64,000 nucleotides of DNA from Choristoneura fumiferana (taxonomy: Eukaryota > Arthropoda > Insecta > Lepidoptera > Tortricidae). Position numbers and translations under genes: made by a program. Within the stretch, counting starts at the first letter, position 1. Every line of letters starts with the position of its first letter. The stretch covers positions 15,831,331-15,895,330 of the forward strand of contig NC_133478.1 of assembly GCF_025370935.1 (NCBI RefSeq), given 5' to 3'. Below are positions 1 through 11,600 of the stretch, one piece after another. The notes below the pieces were generated by a model. The model made no database searches and was not told the origin of the DNA. It saw only the letters and a list, made by a program, of their open reading frames with translations.

Positions 1-716
1 AAACTTCGAAGCAGGAGTGGAAACTTAAAAAAAAAACTTTTCAATGTCTTTTTTCCAATCCGGAAGCCTAGAATTAAGTTTAGTCGTTACAAACTCGATA
101 AAGTAACGAACGGAAGTTTTACTTAAGCCCTTATTATTGACCCTTTTAGAGCAATTTCGAAGGGCGACGCGACTCGATTGAGGGAAATGAAATTTACTGC
201 TATTTTGGACCCCGGACTCTGCGAGCGATGTCAATTTGACTACATTGTTGTTTATGAGGTAACAAGACTTTTCGACGCTGCTAAATGATATAGAAGCCTG
301 ACGGTCCTTTAACTAACGTATTACTCGGAATCGCAATCGTTTTTACCACGTCTTTCCATCACGTGATTTAGGACGAGGATAGAAAGAGACCGCGAATGCG
401 ATCACGAAGGTCCGGGCGTTAGACAATACGGCCTCTGGTCTTGCACTTTAGAGATTTTACCAGCTTTTTTTTACCCGAATTGACCGATACACTTAATTTG
501 ACATTACAATTAAAGGACACTTTATTGTTCACCACAATAGTAAGCGATACAGAAAACAGGTTCGCAGAGGCAAAACTAGAAGGTAAGCAATAGGCGGTCT
601 TATTAATTTAGACCGATTTAGGGTTTTGTGGCAAAGAGGGGCGGTATGACCTTCTTACTCATTCATAATCGCTTGTTAAGCTTGTGTTAACAAACTCGTA
701 TATCGTCGATGATACT
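1..716. other. Unannotated stretch, downstream side of Rh50 exon 8
   Basis: Only short ORFs with no recognisable domain. It probably lies within the last intron of Rh50, since the donor at 2516 requires a further exon on this side. No tail exon, RNA gene or clear repeat was identified. Confidence 0.4.
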
Positions 717-842
717 GCAGGGCTACTACGAAACTCGAAGTTCGTGTCGTGCGGTCCCTCTCGCTCTAGTATTAAATAGTATAAGTGTCAGAGGGACCGC
801 ACGACACGAACTTCGAATTTCGAGTTTCGTAGTAGCCCTGCT
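717..842. repeat. Foldback MITE, family A (ctactacgaaactcg termini)
   Basis: Near-perfect inverted arms: gggctactacgaaactcg reads inward from 719 and its complement ends at 839. The arms extend through a block containing cgtgtcgtgcggtccctct and meet in an AT-rich loop near 765-790. Other copies are at 7455-7582 and, split in two, at 54978-55046 plus 55376-55438. No ORF, so a non-autonomous DNA element is the best reading. Confidence 0.8.
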
Positions 843-2516
843 GCAATGCCGTTTAACCAACAATGGCGTGTTTATACAAGGTGTTAGTTAAATAATTAAA
901 AACCAGAAACTAGTTTGCTCAGAAACGAGAGTAACTCTGACATCTTACAGCACCAAAGTGTATGATATACTGATATTAACTAGTTTCCAAACGGTTGCAG
1001 TAGAGTGCTTGTTGCATTTGGTCATTTTTTACTGACATTGTCTTTGCCAGACAGGGACAGATAACATAATTTCTCTTACACTTTTACAGTTTATAACTTT
1101 TAATGAAACGTCTCGGTTGGTCTCTAAGTGATTACTTACTTCGCCGTAATTTCAGTGCAAAAATGTATTTGAATACATACTTTTCTTACTGTACTTGCAT
1201 TCTCATTTAATCAACACCAAATTTGAGGTAAGTCATACCCTAATAAGTTGGTAAAATATAGCACACATTGCAAGCTTGTATTAAGAACGTGTAACAACAA
1301 ACTCGCATATAGCGACATTTCTCAAAAATAACAAGGCACGCCATTTCCACTGACACTGAAAAAAATTATAATAATTTTCGCATAATGAAGCCCTCCAAGT
1401 ATTCCAGTTGACAGGCAGACAGACGTATCAAAGATGTATTAAAACTTTGAAGACGCAGCCAATTCGCGACCCTGAAAATATCTAGCGAGTGCCTCAGCAC
1501 TTAGTTTTTCAAATATTTATATAAGAATTTATGTAAATCCAAGCAATTAGGATTGTCCCGACCACGTTGGAAAAATAAATGAAAGTAGAGTAGCATTTTT
1601 GTTACTTCGTTAATGTTGGTACTTAAAGATGTTTTGAGTGTTCAAGTGGAAAAATTTGCATTTTTGTTTTGGCTAGGGCGGTAAGTATATTTTTTTAATA
1701 TATTTTTTTTTGGTTTTTTAATAAATCGCAACTCTTGGCTATTACGACGGCTATACCCATAATGTTGACTGGCAACATTCACCAAAATACAGATCTCTGA
1801 TTGATCACTATACCAGGCTGTCCTCTGGCTATTCAACATGGAGGGAAACTAAGTACCTATCTTAAGAGGATCCCATGCCCCAATGACCTTCGATCTGAAT
1901 TCCTTAGTTTTCTAATGATTTTTGTAGCTTATTATATTAACAACAACGGCTTTAAGCAATATAGTATCCCATATTTACTTCAAAATTCATTGTTTTTGAG
2001 ATATTTGGCATCAAAGTTGAACAATTTTAGGCCAAAAAAACTGGTTTTCTGGCCATAACTTTTGTTTTAATTAGTTTCAAATGAAAACCCTCGACCACTT
2101 TTTAGAGACGTCAAAGACGAACGCAAATATGTAGATTTCGTATATGTTAGATCTTTCACGTCAATAGAGACACGAAATAAGTGTTTTTTCAGACAATGTT
2201 TAAAAAAATCATTTTTATTCTAAATCATATTATTTTTTTCTAAATCCGGTAGACAAAAATAGAGATAAAAGATTGGAGAACCGATACCCGTTTGACTTAT
2301 AATTCTATCTGTAGTGCAAAAGTAGGAGATACGATTCAAAACTTGTCAAAAATCGATGAAAACCTCGGGTAGCCCCTTAAATCAGTCAAGGAATAGCCAT
2401 GGGTCAATCGGTCAGCTGTCAATCAGGGACCTGTATTTTGGTGGATGTTGCCAGTCGACATTATTACGTTTAGTTGGTTTGTTTTGGTGGTGGATTATTT
2501 TCATAAGTACACTTAC
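843..2516. other. Last visible Rh50 intron, mostly unassigned
   Basis: AT-rich, without convincing coding potential. The segment about 1800-2220 (from the tgatcactataccagg region through the gggccaaaa-like stretch) reads like decayed transposon sequence because it has short unrelated ORFs in both strands, but no second copy was seen in the window. No RNA gene recognised. Confidence 0.35.
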
Positions 2517-2607
2517 CGGTAATGACGCCACCAATAATGGCAATGGCAAGAGTAGCGACTAGGGCGATAAATTGGTTCAGGGCTTGAGTGCTGGCTGTCC
2601 TTTCGTC
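2517..2607 (-). CDS. Rh50: Rh50 coding exon 8 (last transmembrane helix)
   Basis: 91 bases, phase 0 to phase 1. The acceptor cag is at 2610-2608 after ttattccttg, and the donor gtaagtg begins at 2516. It encodes DERTASTQALNQFIALVATL and AIAIIGGVIT, matching the last membrane helix of RhCG (QLYGLLVTLAMALLGGIIVG). The reading frame must continue, because a donor is present and no stop occurs. I found no convincing tail exon between 1 and 2516. Confidence 0.93.
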
Positions 2608-5600
2608 CTGCAAGGAATAAAGTCAAGTTAATACTATTACAACAAAATTGTATCAAGTAAAACCACAGAAAAACAAAAACCCTCAGTAGTAAAACTAATT
2701 ACTAACTTATTCACGTGTAAAAAATGGAGTCTAAATGGATGGTAAACTAAAAAAGACAATAAAAAAGCTCCAAATAAAGTTGAATTGTCACGAAAGCAAT
2801 CAAGAAAAAATTAAAACTTAGTATGTATTGTTTTATCTATACTAATCTGACATATGAAAAGCGGCAAAAATGATGTATAAATAAGAGATGTAAGGAAAGA
2901 TAATAGATAGATAGGATAGACGTAAAGTATAATCTCTAATGCAAATTAATTCAATAATATAGTAAACTGCTAGCCGTAGGAACCAAGTGATTGGACTTGG
3001 CCTCTCAACTCAAGAATCGCATACCTATCACAGGCTGGAGATGATAAGTTTAAAAATAAATTACTTCCCTAATTAATAAAGGCTAATTTTACCTCGTACT
3101 AACACAAAAGGTCCTCGGATCGAAACATGAAATAAAAAATAAGAAGAAAAAGTACCTAGTAGTAGAAGAAGAAACTTACTTCCTTTATAGCTCCAAACAC
3201 TTCACCCAAACCAGTGGACCCGTAGACTTCGGTAGTGGCCATAGCAGCAAACAGCACTGACAGCAGCCCGGAGTAGATACCAGGCATCCCGTGGAGATTA
3301 TTCACACCGCAGGTGTCCAGAAGACCCCAGGATGCCAGCTTCGGCTGTTGGAAAAGAAATTTTAAAAGTTAATAATGTAGGTGTTTTTGTTCTGTAAACC
3401 AAGCAACAATAGAACTAGAATGCCTACGTCACTCGGGACTCGTCGGTTTCCTTCATTTTCTTGAAGATTCATATGAGAAAGAAAAAAAGATCTTCTGTTA
3501 CAAGTTCTGAATGACATTACAAAACGGGTCGGGTCCCGTTGGCCTTGCTTGCATTTAGCCTTGGCGAGCAGAGCACCTTAGTTGTATTTGCAAAATGCCT
3601 TGGTCTGTAAAACGCCCTTGTTGCTAAAAGGCATAGTAGACGAAATAATTTGGCTGTAAAACGACTTAGGTAATAATAGTAAGTAGACAAGTTAAGTTAG
3701 TTTTTAGTTTGGTTGGAGACTGAAAACCAGCGACCTCGCTGAGTCTCATGTCCATTTTGCCTCACTTAATAATGTTATCTGTCTTGTATTGTAATTTTTG
3801 GTTTGTGATGGTGAATAAAAATTTATATTATTATTATTTTTTATTCATTAATGTCATAATGTTTTAGTAGGTAAATGGTCTGGTCTGGTCTTGTAAAACT
3901 ATTTAATATAATCAAGACCTTACACTATTGAGTTAAAAAAATAGCATTCTGCCTACTTTTGCATTTCAAGACCTAGACGTTTTGCTAAGTAAGTCTTCCT
4001 AAAACTAAGACAATTTTGTAATCATGGCATTACATAACCAAGTAATTTTGCATACTTGGTCAGTGTACTAGTGAGCCATTTTGCTCGCCTGGCTTTAGCC
4101 ATTTTTCATTTATGCAAGTAAGGCCAACGGGACTCGACCATACAAAACTAGTAAAATTGCACAAAATTTATTACCGGATAGCCAAGTGGTTAGAGAACCG
4201 GACTATGAAACTTGAGATCCTTGGTTCGTTCCCCGATCGGGGCAGATATTTATATGAATAATACGAATTTTTGTATGCAAGTCTTGGACACATGTTAATA
4301 TTTACTTTAAAATTGCACCACAACTACTAGTAGGGAAGCCCACGATGCTAAATCGGGATTTACTCGAGCGTCATAGAGACCTATTGGGTTGCGAAGCTTA
4401 GATCATAAGAAGAAAAAAATGTCATATAATATATACCTTTTCATCGGTGGGGGGAATTGTTATAGATTTTCAAAAATGTAAAAAAAAACTGTTGCATGGA
4501 CATACTCGAGCGCGTCAGATATTGATATCATCCATGTCCTACGTATTTTTAAAAATGTACGTATGTTAATCTGATTGTTTCCATGATGGGGGTGGTCGTA
4601 CGTAAGGGTTGAAAATGATAAAAAAAAAATTTAATCGGGCGCGTCAGATTTTCTAAGGGATGTTAAGAGATAAAAAAAAGGCTCTTATATAATAATCTGA
4701 CGATTTGGATGTGACGCAAATCCGTAGCCATTTATTAGAATGTGCATAAAAAATTCGCCATTTTGAAATCCTCAAGCGCGTCAGATTAAGATATATATGG
4801 TTCATCTTCATTGCCCTAGGCGTGCTGTCTCATAATCTGACGATTATCTGAGGGATTCGCCTAATCTGACAATTAAACATTTTTTTTCTTATTTTTTTTT
4901 AAATCATTGAACTTAATTTATTGAAAGCTCAGGAAATAGCATGCAAATAAAAAAGTGTATGTTTTTTAAGTAGAATACTGTATTATAAGAAAATAATTAT
5001 AAAATTGAACTTTTTGAGTATTTTTTCTCAATTATCATCGTTATCGGTAGAATCATCTTCTTCCTCTGACTCGAATTCCAAAAATACCAGCGCACGGCAG
5101 CGGCCACACAGTGAAACTTGAGTAAACAATAAGAACGAAATTTCTGCCGTAGTGTTGTCGCGGCCGTTAATAAATGCCATCCTTGTCTATTTATGAACGC
5201 ATTCTGCAAGAATAAGCAAGCGAGATATAGGTCTACCAGTTTATATTTGTTAGTGAAATACGACACCCGCCATCGACCGGGAGCCGGTCGCTTGCCACTC
5301 TAGGGTTTTTGACAGCGTGCCGGGAGCCGATCGCCTGCCAAACAAGGATGTGCCGGGACCCGGACGCTTGCCACTCCAAGGTAGCAAAACGTTGGAAATA
5401 CGTTGTTAACAATATCATGCCACGAACGAGTCTGTGTGATCAGCTGTGATGGCGTCTTGGCAACAGAAACCAGAGTGGGGACGGAGCGAGAGAGTAATAG
5501 ATAGAGAAAGAGTGAGAGAGGAATAGAAACGCGGAGAGGGGAATATAGGCATCACGTAGCTGAATGCAATAAACTTTATCGATGAATGTTTGTTATTTCG

Positions 5601-8600
5601 GCTGTGGAAACGTCAGATTATATATTTTTCGTAATTCTTGAATATTCCCTTCAAAATAAAAAAAAATTAACCACGCTCGAGAATGTCGAGATGACGTTTT
5701 TTTTTACAACTTTCTAGCCCTACCCCTTCTTTACGTCACTCTCAAATTGTCAGATTAGTGGAATACACACGTTTTAGTATGTGACTAACTCATCCTACCT
5801 TAATCTGACGCGCTCGGGAATTTCAGATGATGAATTTTTTTTTACTAATCTGATCCTTTATCCTTGACGGGCGGCCATGTATATGGGGCTCATAGTTGGT
5901 GGAAGGACTTAACCGGGTACAAGGTATCCCCCTGTATATTAATCTGTCGCGCTTTAGTAAATCCCGAAATCCCCTCTTGGGCTCCCCTACTATACGTCTG
6001 TGCTACCATGCTAACATGTAGAATCCGCCCTCCTCTTCTACATAAAACAAAACAAAACGGTTGTAGTGAGTCTGATTTGCACTTGGCCAGTTTGTAAGAA
6101 ATATTTTACGTATTTTATTAATTTTGATATTAAACACACACTCTGTTCAGAAACTAGAGACGGATAGACAAACGGATGGACAGACGACGGAGTTTTAGTA
6201 ATGTGTAGTCCCGTTTGTATACAGAACCCTTCAAGACCGCTTGAACGTTTGAGGTTAAAAAAATAACGTTAACCCTAAGGGGTAACAGTTTCATAAGTAT
6301 ATTTCGGAACTACTTAACCTTGGGTTTTACAGGACTTGCCATATTAGAGGGGTTGCTCTAATCGCCACGCTGCCTGAGCGTGGCGTGGGACGCCCTCAAA
6401 CTACGTGGAGCGATGATCTTCGTAAGGTGGCTGGCAAGAACTGGACGAGAGTGGTCGAGGATCGTGCAGTGGCATGCAATTGGGAAGGCCTATGTCCAGC
6501 AGAGTGGTTAGGACATTTCCCCCAAACTCGTTAACTCCGCGTAGCAAACTGTCAATTCGCATTTTTCCCCACTCGAATTTGTTTTCGTTCGCGTTTTTTC
6601 CCATTCTTAATTTACTCCAGATGTATTTATTCCATAAATGATTTTCCATTTGCATATTTTCCTACTATATTTTTTTACTTTTCGCATATATTTTACCACA
6701 CAAACGGAGAGGTAGGTAAGGTTAGTTAAGTACCTCCAGATACCCGAAGGGCAAACTGCTCAGAAATAGGAGCCCCGCGAAGCGGGGCTCCGTCGGCATA
6801 AGGCGTAATCGGTTGCCCATTGAGAAAAAAAGTGGTAAAACAAGCGAATGGTTAAAAATCCCGTCAAGAAAATAAACTATTGATAAAAAATATGTGAATG
6901 GAAAAATCATGCATGGATTAAATACATCTGGTGTAAATTAAGAATGGGGAAAAACGCGAACGAAAATAAATTCGAGTGGGGAAAAATGCGAATGGAAAGT
7001 TTGCTACGCGGAATTAACGAGTTTGGGGAAACGATCTAATGAGGTACTCGTCCAGGCAGTCGACTTAGATAAGCTGATGATGATTATGAACCCTGGGTTA
7101 GCAGTTAACTCGTAGTTACGTAGTGACCCCTGGTCCGCATAAACCGGCCTTGAAAAACTTATTCCATTCCAAAACTTGAACATCGCTAACAAAAAGAGAA
7201 CAACGCCCAGAACCTTCATTGAATTACACGAATTTCTGTATATTTTAAAGAAAAGGTCCGCTAACAAACCGTTAAGAGTCGAAACAAGTCAAGAACAACA
7301 AACGAATTCCCCGGAAAGTAATGCCAAGAAACGATGAGAAATGTTATCGAGAATGGCACCCACAACGCGGACTACGCCATTTGTTAGGTAAGTATATTGC
7401 ACGAATTATTGCCATAGATTGAATTGGTCGCGATGCAAGTACGTTGCAAACGCCAGGGGGGCTACTACGAAATCCGAAAATCGAAGTTCGTATCGTACCA
7501 TCCCTCTCACTCTCGTATGAAATAATATAAGCGTCAGCAGAGTGGCAAGATACAAAGTCCGAATTTTGCACTTCAAGTATAGGGCCAGGCTCTGTATTCA
7601 CATTACAGTTTCTTGCTTCCGTACCGTATGAATTCTTTATTATCGAATTTGGATCGACTGTTATTGAATTCACCCAGAGTGTAGGCACGCGATTTGGTTA
7701 ATTATATTGTTTTGTTTACTGCGTAAACATTTTACGCCGGATCGGATATTAAAGAGAGAATGTTATTAAAGTTCAATAATAATTTGCTTTACGTTAAGTC
7801 ATTATAAATTGTGTTGATATAGAGATATCAATGCGCCGCGGAAAATTAAGCCCGCAAATAATTTTCATCACACAGCATGATTGGTTTTCATTACTTTTGT
7901 TGCGAATCAAATCAAAAGCTAAATTAATGTTTAGATAATGAGGGAATAAATTAATATAAATATTAAGTAAATCAAATAAAAGTATTCATTATTTATTTGT
8001 ATTAAACATTTTTTACTGTTTAACTTTATAATATTTTCGAACTATTTTTTTTAGTTGAATAGCGTCACTCCTTTGGAAAAAAAATCGTATCTGAAATCAA
8101 TTCGTCAACTAAATCGACCTTTAAAATAATGTCTATGAAATTCACTCAGAAAAAAAAAATTAGTACGAGTTGTTTTAAAAGTTACGATAGATGAAAATAA
8201 TAACGAATATTTGACAAACAGGCACTCTAGTGCATACTATATTTGCTATACGATTTCTTTCAGAAGCCTTAATCCCAAAAATTGAAGGAAACACTCAAAT
8301 GTTTCGCCAAAGAAGACTTCAAAGTTAAAAACGTCCACAAAGCAAAATAGAAAACCGTTTAAACCAAGGTTCGTCGCGTCGTAGCCTTAACAATCGAACA
8401 CTTGTCCAATCTGAACAATAGCTGGTTTAGCCTAACGTAAACGGCGGTTACAAAATTCTTCGAACAGTTTGATGAAAGAATTTTGAATATCCGTTTGAAA
8501 GCAAAACTTCCCGAGAAGTCGGAAAGATTTCGAGAGTCCAGCACCGCGTAATATAATGTCATCAGGATTCTTTGAAAATTTACGACAAACTTATCTTTCT

Positions 8601-11600
8601 TAATGAATTAATTTATAATACTGATGAGCAAAAATACGGCCTGATATTTCGCTTAAATTGGAAGTTGATCTGAATTTCTAAATTACCATACTGTGGATCC
8701 TTTGGCGAAATCTGAAACGGTAGGCGTTAGTTTGGGATTGAGCCAGTGTATGAATATGCATTACTCTCTATTGGAGAATTGATTTCAGGAAACAGTCTCT
8801 ATATTTGGATCCCTGGTTACGAGAGCCATGCAGGGAGAATAAAACAATGAAATAGTAAGGTAGTAAAAAAGATGATGAAGGTTATATCAAGAATTGTCAC
8901 TACCTGCTAGAGCTCGTCTAATTTAAAATGACGCGTCCCTCGCTCGACTAAATCAGTTCATTATGACTAATTAGACAGCAAATCTTACAATAACCACCTG
9001 AGTCTAACGGAGACTTAGCTCCCCGTTGTACTCAGGCGAATTATTGTCCGATTTGCTGTCTAACTAGCCATAATGAACTGATTTAGTTAAGTGAGGGACG
9101 TGTCATTTTAAATTAGACAAGTTCTACTAAAAATCGTTCTTTGATATGAAGATGTAACTTTTTGTCCCTCATTTGGTCTCGCCGGAAGACCAGCGCTGGC
9201 TCCACCAAAGGAGTCCGCATTTTATGCTGAGGCGGACCATTTCGGGCGCATATAATATAAGTATTTTTTTTTTTTTTAATTATTTTTGTATTTTGTAATC
9301 TCATTTTATTTTATTTCACTTTATTATTATTATGTTTTTGTTCTGTATCTATTATTTATATGTGTGTGTCCCGAATAAATCTTTTCATTTTCATTGACAA
9401 AAATAGCTATTGTCACTCCGGGAGTTGGGAATTTTCCAAACAACGGAGATAAAGTTACAGACAATAGCTAGGAAAAATTAAACATACTATTTAATAAAAA
9501 AATGAACGGCACAAGTATGTAAACTAAATTTATAAAAAAGAACTAGACCGTCAGCAGCAGAGTGGTGCGATAGAAAACTTAGCAGCAGTCGATATTGATG
9601 AGATTAGAACGAAAAAAAAAACCGTGGTGGCCTAGCGGTTTGACCTATCGCCTCTCAAGCATAGTATCATGAACTCAAACCCCGGCTCGCACCTCTGAGT
9701 TTCCGAAATTCACGTTCAAAATTACATTTGAAATTTACAACGAACTTTTCGGCGAAGGACAAACATTGTGAGGAACTGCACAAACCTGTAAAATAATTTA
9801 ATAGTGTGTGTGAAGTTAGCAATCCGCACTGGGCCCGCGTGGGAACTACGGCTCAAGCCCTCTCAAGAGGAAGCCTGTGCCCAGCAGTATATACGTATAC
9901 GTTCCGTATATAGGCTGGGATGATGTGGATAGAACTGTCACGCAGTAGTGACCGGGGAAGTTGGTGGAGTACCAGTACCAGTAATATTTATTTAGGATAA
10001 TAATAAAAGGGCACCTGCGGACAAACAGACGCGGACTTAAATATCTAAACAGGTATGCTTTGACACTGTATCAACAATTATAAAAATACATAGTTAATCA
10101 ATAATACTAAAGTCCAGCAGTATTACAAGTTAATAAACTTCTCTTACGCACTGTACAACTATTTGAAACTGTATAAGGAAATAAACCTTCCTTCGTATAG
10201 GCGTAGTAAAATATGAGCTAGTTAAGGAACTTAAGGATATTTGTAGGATCTAGGATAAAAAGACAGGTATCTGTTCAGCTCGAAGGCTCTGAATAGAATG
10301 GCTACTTGACGTAAATCGAACAGGTGTGGAATTTAGAAAAGGAAATTTGAATTTAAATGTTATTTTTTAGAATGTGTGCTAAACCAGACGGTACAAAGAG
10401 TTAGGAAGAAACGACTTGTAACACACCTCGTTACAGAACTAACCGTAAGATACCGGTATCCCAATACACTGATGACCGCAGCACCAATCCCGACGGCGAT
10501 GGCACCACCAGCTCCGATGTGCATGTTGCACACAGAGCCCACGGCCACTCCGCCGGCCAGCGTCGAGTTCTGAACGTGGACCATGTCGAACTTGCCGTGG
10601 TGGTGGCTCACGGCTGATGAGAGGACGAAGCTGACCACCTGCGAGGAGGACCAAGAACAAAATCAAAGTGTTTATACTGTAAATACACCGCAAAGTGCTC
10701 TTTCACGTGTCTTTTTATATACTACCAGCGCTTTCGGAAAGACCATCATGAAAGTCTTTTTTTTTTTCAAAATGAGACGTTACATAACTCTAAAAAAACG
10801 TAAAGTGGGAAAGGATATATCTTGCTCTGACATTCTTGTCCATGGACCAATAAAAAAACATAGTTTGGCCATGATTGTTAAAGTCAAACCACTCGCAGTA
10901 TAATTTCTATCCATCTAAATTTGATATAAAATACTTTTGATCCATTGAAAAGATAGTGGAAGGTCATCCCTTATATCTTCTACTATTATTACTAGTACAG
11001 TCAACTACAATGAGATGTATCCAAGTTAACCTTACAAAATGATATACCTATCCCTGCGGATGCCATAATTAAGTAGCCACAGAATGTGACAAACATGGTA
11101 TCCACCGAACCTGACAGAAACATGTATGCCTCAATGTGCAGTATATACGTATCCACCTACATTTCCCCTGAAATCTATACTGACAACCTTAATCTGACAT
11201 CTATCCATAAATTGTGACATTAGAAAATATTCATTCAATGTTCCAAATTAATGTAACCATCTTTGACAAGTCGTTGGCCCACTATTCGTTGGACCATGTA
11301 CTGTGTTCTATGTCTAAGTTAAGTTGACACTTCAGTTTTAGTCAAGAAGTTCAATTTTAGTTTTTTTTTAAAGTGAACATAGAACCCTATAATATTGAGC
11401 CAGCGAAACAACAGCAATTAAAACAAAACACTTTGACGCTTCACGAGAAAAGTACCCTAATGTCAATGCATAAATCTATCTCACGTTTTACTATGATTGT
11501 ATGATGGGTGAAAAAGTAACAAAGATGCTTTTACCTTAATATACTTATGTTTATTTTTTAAGTTTTTAATTCACACTGAAGATAAAAAAATGAACAAATA

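Noticed and set aside
9622..9700. tRNA gene
   Set aside because: Head of SINE family 1, present in many copies with the same non-tRNA tail.
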